Positions 30,958 through 38,738 of a DNA stretch of 64,000 nt are shown one piece after another. The position numbers and the translations under genes were made by a program. How positions within the stretch are numbered: the first letter of the stretch is position 1; every line of letters begins with the position of its first letter. The stretch is from NCBI RefSeq assembly GCF_026226775.1, contig NZ_JAKKOD010000001.1, positions 558,001 to 622,000 of the forward strand. Reading direction: 5' to 3'. Below the pieces are notes generated by a model, which saw only the letters and a program-made list of their open reading frames with translations, ran no database searches and was not told the DNA's origin. The DNA is from Avibacterium sp. 21-586. Its GTDB lineage: Bacteria > Pseudomonadota > Gammaproteobacteria > Enterobacterales > Pasteurellaceae.

Positions 30958-31911
30958 TTATCCTCCTCTCCCAAACCTCTTTCGCCACACTCGTGGGCTA
31001 AGCTGGTGTTTGTGTTTAAAATGCTGGCGAAAGGCGGTGTCAGAGTGAAAGCCAATTTGTTGGGCAATTTGCTCAATGCTTAAGTCGGTGCTTTCTAATA
31101 ATTCTCGTCCTCGTTGTAGCCGAGTTTCAATCAGCCATTGTGTGAACGCCATTCCTGTCGCTTGACGAAAATGACGCGTAAAGGTGCTACGGCTCATATT
31201 TAGACGCGTGGCAAGGGTATCTATATGATAATTTTCTGCCAAATGTTGTTGTATTTCAGCCAGCAATTGATTGATGTTTTCACTGGCTGATACGCGGGCT
31301 ACTGGGCGTTCAATGAATTGTGCTTGTCCGCCTTCACGGTGGGGTGAAACCACGAGCATTCGAGCAATTTGGTTGGCGATTTTCACGCCATATTGACGGC
31401 GAACAATCGCCAAACAGCAATCTAGCCCAGCCGCCGTGCCAGCAGAGGTCATCACATTGCCATCTTCTACATAAATGGCTTGAATATCCAGACGCACTTG
31501 AGGGAAACGCTGCCTGAAATCCGCTTCACCAAGCCAATGGGTCGTGGCTTTTTTGCCGTTTAAAATGCCACTATATGCCAACGGATAAGCGCCATAACAC
31601 AAGCCAACCATCAAGGCACCACGCTGATAGGCTACCTGAAAAGCTTGCTGCATTGCCAAGCTAGGGGCTTCGGCCACATTGTGCCAGCCAAAATGGATAA
31701 TAATATCCGCCGTTTCCAATAAGCTTAAATCCCCCTCTGCGGGTACATAAATCCCGCCTTCGCCATAACAACTTGTTTTATCTTCGGCAATAATTTTTAG
31801 TTCAAATAAGGGTTTTTCAGCGATTTTCATTGAAAATACCATATTCGGAATTGCAAATTGAAAGGGGCTAAAATTTGGGTGCAACACCAAAGCTACGCTT
31901 GGAATGGGCAT
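30958..31911 (-). CDS. GlxA-family AraC-type transcriptional regulator
   Basis: 317 residues: an N-terminal DJ-1/PfpI-like domain (about 1-190; LVGLCYGAYPLAYSGIL holds the nucleophile-elbow Cys, THWLGEADFRQRFP and VMTSAGTAAGLDCCLAIVRRQYG are typical of FtrA/GlxA regulators) and a C-terminal AraC helix-turn-helix domain (about 215-310; LNMSRSTFTRHFRQATGM, IGFHSDTAFRQHFKHKHQLSP). Divergent from the MBL-fold gene at 32063, a likely target. An uptake signal (31942-31950) lies in the shared promoter region, the last one before the Neisseriaceae-like segment. Effector unknown. Confidence 0.9.
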   Translation of the reverse strand: MPIPSVALVLHPNFSPFQFAIPNMVFSMKIAEKPLFELKIIAEDKTSCYGEGGIYVPAEGDLSLLETADIIIHFGWHNVAEAPSLAMQQAFQVAYQRGALMVGLCYGAYPLAYSGILNGKKATTHWLGEADFRQRFPQVRLDIQAIYVEDGNVMTSAGTAAGLDCCLAIVRRQYGVKIANQIARMLVVSPHREGGQAQFIERPVARVSASENINQLLAEIQQHLAENYHIDTLATRLNMSRSTFTRHFRQATGMAFTQWLIETRLQRGRELLESTDLSIEQIAQQIGFHSDTAFRQHFKHKHQLSPRVWRKRFGRGG

Positions 31912-32062
31912 CGGATATTCCTTTTTATGTCAATGCCATAAAAGTGCGGTGGTTTTTTGTCAAATTGAGCCAATTTTTATGATTTTTGACAAATAAGTCA
32001 ATATTTTTGTTTTGTTGGGCAGGGCATAATATCGTTTCTATTTTGAACACAGAGGAACTATT

Positions 32063-32917
32063 ATGTCTTTTAAAAAAATCATCTTTTCAGCAATCATCAG
32101 CACAGCGCTTGCCACACAAGCCTATGCTGCTGATGTCTATCAACATATTCGTAACGCCACTGCCAAAGTGGATTACGCTGGCGAAACTTTTTTAATTGAC
32201 CCGATGTTGGGAAAAAAAGGGGCGTATGAAGGCTTTGCGCAAACGCTCAATAGCCAGCTTCGCAACCCATTGATTGAACTACCAATGCCTGCTAAAGAAG
32301 CTTGGAAAGGCGTGGATGCGGTGGTAGTAACCCACACTCATCTAGACCATTGGGATCCTGCGGCGCAAAAATTATTGCCTAAAAACCTACCCATCATTGT
32401 GCAAAATGAAGCTGATGCCAAACTGATTCGCGAACAAGGCTTTAAAGATGTACGCGTCATCGGCGAAAGCACCACCATCGGTAAAGTAACCCTACACAAA
32501 GCAGGCGGTGCACACGGTACGCCAGAGATGTATGCCGTAGCACCTTTAGGCAAACTATTGGGTGATGCAATGGGCGTGGTGTTTACAGCCCCACAACATA
32601 AAACCCTGTATGTGATGGGCGATACTTTATGGACGGCTGATGTGAATAAAGCGTTAATCAACCACAATCCAGAAGTATTGGTGATGAATACAGGTTCAGC
32701 ACGCACGAATGCCTTCCCAAATGACGGCATTATTATGGGTAAAGAAGATGTTGCTCACGCCTATCAGGCAGCCCCTAATGCCAAAATCATCACGGTGCAT
32801 ATGGACGCAGTTAATCACGGTGCGGTCAGCCGCCACGATATGCGCGAGTATGTGAAACAGCATCAATTTGGCGACCGCGTCAGCGTGCCAAATGATGGCG
32901 AGAAGATAGCGTTTTAA
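32063..32917 (+). CDS. Exported metallo-beta-lactamase-fold hydrolase
   Basis: 284 residues with a Sec signal peptide (cleavage after TQAYAA). MBL-fold metal motif VVVTHTHLDHWDPAA (HxHxDH), then a GGAHGTP histidine, the central Asp in YVMGDTLWTADV and a final metal His in the VHMDAVNHGAVSR region, the UlaG-like/YfiS type of MBL-fold proteins. Substrate unknown. Start ATG has GAGGAAC upstream. A scrap of a second copy of its 3' end lies at 39458-39533. Followed by a terminator and a DUS-like sequence. Confidence 0.85.
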   Translation: MSFKKIIFSAIISTALATQAYAADVYQHIRNATAKVDYAGETFLIDPMLGKKGAYEGFAQTLNSQLRNPLIELPMPAKEAWKGVDAVVVTHTHLDHWDPAAQKLLPKNLPIIVQNEADAKLIREQGFKDVRVIGESTTIGKVTLHKAGGAHGTPEMYAVAPLGKLLGDAMGVVFTAPQHKTLYVMGDTLWTADVNKALINHNPEVLVMNTGSARTNAFPNDGIIMGKEDVAHAYQAAPNAKIITVHMDAVNHGAVSRHDMREYVKQHQFGDRVSVPNDGEKIAF

Positions 32918-32931
32918 TCGTTAGCTTTGAT

Positions 32932-32962
32932 AAAAACCGTCTGAATTTTGGACGGTTTTTTG
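32932..32962 (+). terminator. Terminator after MBL-fold gene
   Basis: Hairpin AAAAACCGTC / GACGGTTTTTT with a short AT loop. The left arm contains CCGTCTGAA, the 3' part of neisserial DUS, as is common for terminators in Neisseriaceae. Confidence 0.8.
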
Positions 32963-32981
32963 CTATTAGAAATTGACTTTC

Positions 32982-32993
32982 AGGCAGTCTGAA
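32982..32993 (+). repeat. Neisseriaceae DUS-like 12-mer (one mismatch)
   Basis: AGGCAGTCTGAA, one mismatch from the Kingella-type DUS AGGCAGCCTGAA. Confidence 0.55.
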
Positions 32994-33067
32994 AACTACG
33001 CCATTGACTATGCATATCGATAACAAAATGACTTAGCACTCACCGCCTTAATTACTTATCACCTCTC

Positions 33068-33640
33068 CTATTTTTGCGCAGATGGTAAGCTATTAAACAC
33101 CGACTCCACAAACCGCTCTGGGCTAATTAGCTGATTGGTATAGACGCTGTCCCACTGTGCGATGGGTTTGCTGGCTTGGATTTGAGCGAGGGTTTTGCCT
33201 TGTGCTTTTTGTTTTTGCACTGCATCACGCACTGAAACCAGCATATTTAGATACTCTTTTAAGCCAGCTTGATTGGTGGTTTTGCCGTGTCCTGCAATAA
33301 TTTTTGTCTGTTCATCTGCCAAAGCAATCCCGCGCTGCACACCCTCAATCATTCCATTGATGCCACCACCTGCATTTACATCAATGTAGGGATAACGCTC
33401 ATTAAACAAAATATCGCCCATATGAATCACATTGGATTTAGGCAGATAGACCAGCACATCTGATTGGCTGTGGGCATTAGGAATATACTCTAGCAATATC
33501 GGCTCTTGTGCGTCGTGCAGGGTAAATTTGTCGCTAAAAGTTAAAGTTGGCAACGGTGGTGGGCGTGTTGGTTGAAGTGCCTGTGATGTTGTCGCTGGTG
33601 TGGTGGATAAACCGAAAATCGCTGGAAAATAAAGGGATGT
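33068..33640 (-). pseudogene. MBL-fold hydrolase, 5'-degraded
   Basis: The last 160 or so codons are intact (PNAHSQSDVLVYLPKSNVIHMGDILFN, then GHGKTT), the C-terminal half of a Bla-like MBL protein with two of its metal residues. There is no ATG: the frame could only start at TTG 33553. Upstream in the same frame a degraded stretch reads like a damaged metal motif (RFIHHTSDNITG in place of THxHxDHTGG), and the frame then runs into a DUS repeat. Most likely a pseudogene whose N-terminal half was eroded or replaced. Confidence 0.68.
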
Positions 33641-33642
33641 AG

Positions 33643-33722
33643 GTTTTTCAGGCTGCCTGAAAGTTATTTTGCAAAATTCTCAAACAAAAACACCGCTTGA
33701 AAATCAAATTCAAACGGTGTTT
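33643..33722. repeat. Left DUS-terminator direct repeat
   Basis: An 80-bp unit: AGGCTGCCTGAA at 33650-33661 (Simonsiella-type DUS on plus; its complement holds the Kingella-type AGGCAGCCTGAA), a linker with GCAAAATT, then a terminator hairpin AAACACCGCTTGAA / TTCAAACGGTGTTT (33688-33722). It lies at the 3' end of the efflux gene on the minus strand and is about 80 percent identical by eye, and in the same orientation, to 34812-34890. Confidence 0.85.
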
Positions 33723-33727
33723 ATAAA

Positions 33728-34342
33728 TTAACTGACTTTTACTTCCACCCAAGCCCTTTTGATGATTTCTTGACTGGCTTGTAATGCTAAAAATGCCAAA
33801 ATAAACGCCACAATTAAATCAGGATATTTTGATTGAAAAAAATAAACTGCTATGCCAGCCAAAATCACCGCCACATTACCAATCGCATCATTGCGAGAAC
33901 ATACCCATACACTTCGGACATTACTGTCGCCATCACGGAATTTTAATAATATCAACAATGCCGACACATTCACCAATAACGCCAAAAATCCCACAATACT
34001 CATTTCGCTATAACTGGGAATTTCCCCATAAAACGCACGATAAATGGTTGTAATTAAAATAAATAAGCCAAAAACGCCCATCGTTAGTCCCTTAACCATA
34101 GATGCTTTGGCACGGTAACTTAATGCCATTGGCAAAACAATCAAACTTATCAAATAATTGGCACTATCGCCCAAGAAATCCAAGCTGTCCGACAACAGCG
34201 AAGTTGAACCCGATTTAATCCCCATTACAATTTCCACAAAGAACATTGATAAATTTAATATCAAGGCAATCCACAAGGCTTTTTTGTACTTGGGTGATTG
34301 ATGAATGGGCTGATTTGAACTGCAACAACTTTGGCACGCCAT
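33728..34342 (-). CDS. CDF-type cation efflux transporter (short form)
   Basis: Membrane transporter of 204 residues with about six hydrophobic segments, related to cation diffusion facilitators that export Zn, Cd or similar ions by proton exchange. Conserved polar sites: LLSDSLDFLGDSANY in the second segment and CSRNDAIGN in the fifth. A Cys-rich N-terminus (CQSCCSSN) may bind metal. It lacks the usual C-terminal cytoplasmic domain. Divergent from a MerR regulator across a 69-bp promoter with a MerR-type operator, which indicates metal-induced expression. Start ATG has GGAG upstream. Confidence 0.85.
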   Translation of the reverse strand: MACQSCCSSNQPIHQSPKYKKALWIALILNLSMFFVEIVMGIKSGSTSLLSDSLDFLGDSANYLISLIVLPMALSYRAKASMVKGLTMGVFGLFILITTIYRAFYGEIPSYSEMSIVGFLALLVNVSALLILLKFRDGDSNVRSVWVCSRNDAIGNVAVILAGIAVYFFQSKYPDLIVAFILAFLALQASQEIIKRAWVEVKVS

Positions 34343-34375
34343 AACAAACTCCGAAAGATGATTGAAATTTGCTAT

Positions 34376-34406
34376 AATATAAACTCCGTAGTTATTACAG
34401 AGTCAA
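34376..34406 (-). promoter_or_regulatory. MerR-type promoter/operator for the efflux gene
   Basis: On the minus strand a -35 TTGACT (34401-34406) and a -10 TATATT (34376-34381) are separated by 19 bp, the over-long spacer typical of MerR-activated promoters. The spacer carries the dyad ACTCCGTA-N5-TACAGAGT (34383-34403, one mismatch). The regulator gene starts six bases beyond the -35, so its product also overlaps and can control its own expression. Confidence 0.82.
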
Positions 34407-34411
34407 GTACA

Positions 34412-34810
34412 ATGTCAAAAATTTTTCAAATTAAACAAGCCAGTGAACAAACAGGCGTGCATTTAGAAACCATTCGTTATTATGAAAAACAAGGCTTAAT
34501 CAAGCCAACTTTTCAAGCTAATGGCTACCGAGTTTTTGATGAAAATCAGCTAGAACAATTACGCTTTATTAAAACTTGTCGCAATATCGGTTTTTCTTTA
34601 AATGACATTCAGGTCTTATTGACATTTCAAACAACTCCCAATCATCAATGTGATGATGTTGATGAATTAACCCAAAAACATTTATCACATATCAACGAAC
34701 AAATTAAGCAATTACAAGAAGTTAAATCATTTTTGGAACAAATTATTGGTTGTCAAAATAAAGAAATTGAAAATTGTCAAATCATTAAAAGTATTAAAGA
34801 TAAAGGATAA
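34412..34810 (+). CDS. MerR-family metal-responsive regulator (CadR/PbrR-like)
   Basis: 132 residues. N-terminal winged helix (IFQIKQASEQTGVHLETIRYYEKQGLI, NGYRVFDENQLEQLRFI), a long dimerisation helix, and Cys at 80, 114 and 122 (last two in GCQNKEIENC), the three-Cys pattern of Cd/Pb/Zn sensors. ATG 34412 is chosen because it matches the family start; upstream in-frame codons run through the operator. Partner of the efflux gene at 33728-34342. Cd, Zn or Pb are all possible inducers. Confidence 0.88.
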   Translation: MSKIFQIKQASEQTGVHLETIRYYEKQGLIKPTFQANGYRVFDENQLEQLRFIKTCRNIGFSLNDIQVLLTFQTTPNHQCDDVDELTQKHLSHINEQIKQLQEVKSFLEQIIGCQNKEIENCQIIKSIKDKG

Positions 34811-34811
34811 T

Positions 34812-34890
34812 GTTTTTCAGGCAGCCTGAAAGTTCATTTTTGCAAAATTTCCACACAAAAACACCGCTTGAATTGCTCCAAACGGTGTTT
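34812..34890. repeat. Right DUS-terminator direct repeat
   Basis: 79-bp unit with an exact Kingella-type DUS AGGCAGCCTGAA (34819-34830), a linker and a terminator hairpin AAACACCGCTTG / CAAACGGTGTTT (34858-34890). It follows the merR stop by one base and matches 33643-33722 in order and orientation. Confidence 0.85.
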
Positions 34891-34905
34891 TAAACAAATA
34901 TTTAA

Positions 34906-35624
34906 GGGGCTGTACTAGATAACTAGGATAAATTCTGCTTTACTAATTATTTTAAAATAGAAAACTGAACTTTTATCTCGCTGTTATTGAAACGCCACTC
35001 GCACTCTTTCAAATACAGCTCAAAATGCTCTTTAGGTATGCCATTAAACTTACGCAAATGCCGTTTCACTTGATTCCAAAAGTTCTCAATTCCGTTAATG
35101 TGATTTTGTTTTTCACCAAAATGGGTACGGTGATTAATCCGATAATGGGCAAATTCACTCACATCAAGTACGTCATAACTGCGGTAGCAATCGGTGTAAA
35201 CAATACTGTCCGGCTTAACCTGTTCACGAATAATTGGCAACAAAGTAGCAGTTTGAGTGTTCGGTACGGAAACTGTATAAACCTTGCCGTTTCGTTTCAA
35301 AAGCCCAAATACTGCGATCTTTGCTACTGCCCCACGACCGCGTCTGCCTTTTCTGTGTCCGCCAAAATAGCTTTCATCGACTTCAACCTCACCATCAAAC
35401 ATTTCTAGATGTGAACTATTTTGAAAGATGAGTAAACCTAAACAATGAAAATAATAAGCTGCGGTGTTTTTGTTTACATCAACTCATTCTGCTGCTGTAC
35501 GGGCAGTTACACCTGCTACGAAAAGTTCAATGAGTTTATTTTGTTTGTACTGACTTAGACGACTTTTTCTCATAAGGGAAATTCTAACCTAAAGTTTAAT
35601 TCCCTTGTTATCTAGGACAGCCCC
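34906..35624 (-). mobile_element. IS1016-like insertion sequence (IS1595 family)
   Basis: About 719 bp bounded by inverted repeats GGGGCTGTACTAGATAAC (left) and GGGGCTGTCCTAGATAAC (complement at the right end), with one transposase frame on the minus strand. Size and transposase fit IS1016, known from Haemophilus and Neisseriaceae. I found no clean 8-bp target duplication. It sits immediately right of the DUS-terminator repeat. Confidence 0.85.
34947..35573 (-). pseudogene. IS1016-like transposase with nonsense codon
   Basis: Begins MRKSRLSQYKQNKLIELFVAG, has a TGA at codon 30 (34484 region: 35484-35486), then resumes and stays open to the end, including the ISXO2-like DDE segments (EVEVDESYFGG, YTDCYRSYD, NGIENFWNQVKRHLRKF). 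Without the stop it would be 208 residues, full length for the family. A restart at ATG 35402 would lack the N-terminal DNA-binding part. Confidence 0.85.
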
Positions 35625-35676
35625 TTTTAATTTCATCTTTTATTACTCCTAAATCATTTTTTAATTATTAAGTTTA

Positions 35677-36336
35677 TTACTCTACAAACTTCACGACTTC
35701 TTCAAAATCTTTACGGGCTTTTTTACGGATTTCTTTATCACGGTAACCAAAAGTTACCATCACAGATACCGCCCATTCACTCGGGTCAAACAGACCGCTC
35801 TTAGCCAAAATCTCATTCACTTTTTGATAATCAAAGCCTTCAATCGGACAAGAGTCCACCCCAATCATCGCAGCGCCCGTCATCATATTGGCTAATGCTA
35901 TGTAGGTTTGTTTACTCGCCCAATCAAATAGACTGCGTTCGCTGTCCAAAATGGCTATATCTTGCTCTTGGAATTTTTGATATATCGCTAATGCTTTTGC
36001 CTTGGCTTCACTCTCCAGTCCACGGCGAGACATTATTTCAGCAAAATAGGGGCTGTCATAACGGGCATTTTTCTTAGCTAAAATCACCACCAAATGACTG
36101 GCGGTTTCCATTGTGGGAATGCCCCAGCAGTAAGGTTTGATTTTTTGGCGAATATCGGCATTTTGCAATACCAAAAACTGCCACGGTTCTGACCCCACCG
36201 AACTTGGGCTTAACCGCCCCAGCTCCAAAATGTAGCGAAAATCTTCATCACTGATTTTTTTAGTGCCATCATAAGAGCGAGTAGAAGCTCGATAGTGAAA
36301 GGCATTTAACACATCGTCTTTATTAAAAAATTGCAT
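35677..36336 (-). CDS. Nitroreductase-family flavoprotein
   Basis: FMN-dependent NAD(P)H oxidoreductase of 219 residues, YfkO/NfsB-like. Typical FMN-binding elements: FHYRASTRSYD, LSPSSVGSEPWQFLVLQ, and the C-terminal VMVTFGYRDKEIRKKARK. Likely reduces quinones or nitroaromatics; the natural substrate is unknown. Start ATG has GGAGC upstream. Lies downstream of, and in the same direction as, the Old Yellow Enzyme gene, about 95 bp apart, suggesting joint control by the LysR regulator. Confidence 0.88.
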   Translation of the reverse strand: MQFFNKDDVLNAFHYRASTRSYDGTKKISDEDFRYILELGRLSPSSVGSEPWQFLVLQNADIRQKIKPYCWGIPTMETASHLVVILAKKNARYDSPYFAEIMSRRGLESEAKAKALAIYQKFQEQDIAILDSERSLFDWASKQTYIALANMMTGAAMIGVDSCPIEGFDYQKVNEILAKSGLFDPSEWAVSVMVTFGYRDKEIRKKARKDFEEVVKFVE

Positions 36337-36431
36337 ATAAGCTCCAGAAATAAAAATTGGTCTATAAATAACTTAGAAACACACCGCCCAATCTATACAA
36401 GCGGTATGTTTTTTCCTTATTTTGCAAATGG

Positions 36432-37493
36432 TTATGCAAACCCACGCTCATATTGTCTTGGCACAAACTGCATTTCACTGCCATCTACCGCATTTTGCTG
36501 ATATTGTGCGTTTAGCACCCAGTAAGGATCTCGCAATAAACCGCGTCCGACTGCCACCAAATCCGCATCGTCCACGCCTAACACGTGATCTGCCACCGCA
36601 GGATTATCCAGCATCCCAACCGCAATCACAGGCTTGCCTGTTGCCTCTTTCACTTTTCTGGCAAACGCCACCTGATAACCTGCATAAAATTCAGGGTGAT
36701 TACCCTTATGCAACACGCCATCGCCACCGCCACTCACATCTAGCACATCAGCCCCCGCGTCCGCAAAGCGTTTTGCCACTTGCACGCCGTAATCAATATC
36801 AAAGCCGTTTTCGCCATATTCTTGGGCAGAAATTCGCACAATCAGTGGCATATTCTCAGGCATCACCGCACGGGCAGCCTGAATCACCTCCACCCCAAAA
36901 AGCGCTTTGTCTTGACCGTATTCATCGGTGCGTTGATTGGATTTTGGTGAATAAAATTGATGAATCAAATAGCCGTGCGCGCCGTGAATTTCAATGGTAT
37001 CAAAACCAGCATCTACCGCTCTTTTCACTGAATTTTGAAAGGCCTGTACCAAGTCTTTAACTTCTTCGGTGCTTAACTCTTTTGGCGTCACCAAATTCTG
37101 CCCAGCATAATCCAATTCACCATAATGAATGGCACTTGGCGCAACCGCATTGGGTTCATCTTGAGCCTTACGCCCAGCGTGAGCAATCTGTACACCGATT
37201 TTTGCTCCGTGTTTGTGGACGCTATCGGTCAGTTTTTTAAACGCCGCTTGCTGCTCATCATTCCACAACCCCAAGCAGTGCTGCGTAATCCGACCGTTGG
37301 GCGCAACATTGGTCATCTCCACAATAATCAAGCCAACACCGCCGACCGCACGGCTGCTGTAATGCAATAAATGCCAATCATTGGGCACGCCGTCCACCGC
37401 TGAATATTGACACATTGGCGGCATCACCACGCGGTTTTTTAGTTCAAGATTTTTGATTTTAAAAGGGGTTAATAGTTTTCTAAACTTTGCCAT
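36432..37493 (-). CDS. NADH:flavin oxidoreductase, Old Yellow Enzyme family (YqjM-like)
   Basis: FMN-containing ene-reductase of 353 residues in a TIM barrel. Conserved: LKNRVVMPPMCQYSA with the Cys of YqjM-type enzymes, GLIIVEMTNVAPNGR, IGVQIAHAGRKA (substrate His pair region), HGAHGYLIHQFYSPKSNQRTDEYG and ADLVAVGRGLLRDPYW. ATG 37493 has AAGGAG six bases upstream. Divergent from a LysR gene, the classical arrangement for electrophile-responsive control. Confidence 0.92.
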   Translation of the reverse strand: MAKFRKLLTPFKIKNLELKNRVVMPPMCQYSAVDGVPNDWHLLHYSSRAVGGVGLIIVEMTNVAPNGRITQHCLGLWNDEQQAAFKKLTDSVHKHGAKIGVQIAHAGRKAQDEPNAVAPSAIHYGELDYAGQNLVTPKELSTEEVKDLVQAFQNSVKRAVDAGFDTIEIHGAHGYLIHQFYSPKSNQRTDEYGQDKALFGVEVIQAARAVMPENMPLIVRISAQEYGENGFDIDYGVQVAKRFADAGADVLDVSGGGDGVLHKGNHPEFYAGYQVAFARKVKEATGKPVIAVGMLDNPAVADHVLGVDDADLVAVGRGLLRDPYWVLNAQYQQNAVDGSEMQFVPRQYERGFA

Positions 37494-37559
37494 CACACAC
37501 TCCTTACAGGTAAGTAAAAATAAGTGACGCTTATGATAAAGCGCCCCTACTATTTATTC

Positions 37560-37640
37560 AAATCGATTATTTTATATACTGTTATAAGAATGAATGATAT
37601 TAGAATCCTTGATTTTCGCTTCATTGACTGGGATATATAG
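37560..37640 (+). repeat. Duplicate of the LysR promoter/start, truncated
   Basis: About 80 bp resembling the region 37814-37890. It contains an ATG (37590) and reads MNDIRILDF before diverging and stopping after 16 codons, against MTDIRTLDF for the intact gene. The rest of the 37494-37844 interval holds an imperfect DUS-like AGGCTACCTCAA (37700-37711) and the divergent promoters of the OYE and LysR genes. Confidence 0.7.
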
Positions 37641-37844
37641 CGACTGAGTTACCAAACAAGGCTTGTAAAAAAGTCAATAGCACTAAAATAATAAACATCA
37701 GGCTACCTCAAAAAATATATTTCCCTTTTTAATCATCAAACCATTTCCCCATCACGGCAACATACCCCCACACACCACTTGAATTCCATCATTGGCAAAT
37801 GCTACTATTTGCTAAATTAATTGTATTGATGCTTAGTTATAATA

Positions 37845-38738
37845 ATGACTGATATTAGAACCCTTGACTTCAACCTACTCAAAGCCTTTGTTGTGTTGCT
37901 TGACGAATGCAATGTCAGTCGAGCAGCAAAGCGCCTATCCATCACCCAACCTGCGATGAGCGGTATCTTAAACCGCCTACGAGAAAGCTTTGACGACCCC
38001 TTGTTCGTGCGAGTACAGCACGGTATGCAGCCAACCGACAGAGCCTTACAGCTTGGACAAAGTGCCAAAAAAATCCTTCAAGAAATCAGTGCAATGCTTC
38101 AGCCCCCCGTCTTAAAGCCTGAACATCTCACGATGACTTTACGCATTGCCGCGATGGATTATGTTCAGCAAATCATCGCCTTGCCCCTGATTTTGCGGTT
38201 AAGACGGCTTGCCCCAAAAGTCAAAATAGCCCTACTGCCCGTACAAGGACAAAACATCAACAGATTGTTTGAAGAAAATAAAATTGACCTTGCCCTCGTC
38301 AGCCAGCAACATCTCTGTGCCAATCTCCCCCAAATGATGCTCTATGAAGAGCGTTATGTCTGCGCGATGAGCAAAACCCACCCTGTTGCCAATCAAACCC
38401 TGTCTTTAGAGCAATTTTGTCAATTGCCTTTTGCGATGCTGTCTTATAACGGCGGAGAATTTAGTGGCGCCACTGACCTTGCCCTGCAAAAACTCGGACG
38501 GCAACGCAAAGTGATGGTATCCGTCAACCACATTTCCCTACTGCCCCAACTACTGCAAGATTCAGACTTAGTGGCGGTGTTGCCCGAACACCTCGCCCAA
38601 ACCCTGCCCAATGTTCACCTGCAAGCCCCGCCCATTGAGGTGCAAGGCTTCACAATGATGATGGCGTGGCACGAACGCACCGAGCAAGACATCGCGCATC
38701 AATGGTTGAGAGAAGTGTTGGTGGAGATGGTGGGATAA
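37845..38738 (+). CDS. LysR-family transcriptional regulator
   Basis: 297 residues, N-terminal helix-turn-helix (TLDFNLLKAFVVLLDECNVSRAAKRLSITQPAMSGILNRLRESFDDPLF region) of the NodD/LinR-type, followed by the effector domain. Divergent from the Old Yellow Enzyme gene and probably its regulator together with the nitroreductase. Codon usage and the CC-rich composition differ somewhat from core genes. Ribosome site is weak. Confidence 0.9.
   Translation: MTDIRTLDFNLLKAFVVLLDECNVSRAAKRLSITQPAMSGILNRLRESFDDPLFVRVQHGMQPTDRALQLGQSAKKILQEISAMLQPPVLKPEHLTMTLRIAAMDYVQQIIALPLILRLRRLAPKVKIALLPVQGQNINRLFEENKIDLALVSQQHLCANLPQMMLYEERYVCAMSKTHPVANQTLSLEQFCQLPFAMLSYNGGEFSGATDLALQKLGRQRKVMVSVNHISLLPQLLQDSDLVAVLPEHLAQTLPNVHLQAPPIEVQGFTMMMAWHERTEQDIAHQWLREVLVEMVG

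Noticed and set aside
30840..31076. 78-codon minus-strand frame over the GlxA gene's 3' end
   Set aside because: Overlaps the AraC domain in another frame; the 13-bp tandem repeat explains part of its length.
34331..34411. Longer N-terminus for the MerR regulator
   Set aside because: It would translate through the operator and promoter; the ATG at 34412 gives the family start.
34891..35640. Target-site duplication of the IS1016-like element
   Set aside because: The flanks (ATATTTAA left, TTTTAATT right) share only AT-rich bases and do not match.
36422..37060. 212-codon plus-strand open frame opposite the Old Yellow Enzyme gene
   Set aside because: Pro/His/Gln-rich composition typical of an antisense shadow; fully inside a well-supported gene on the other strand.
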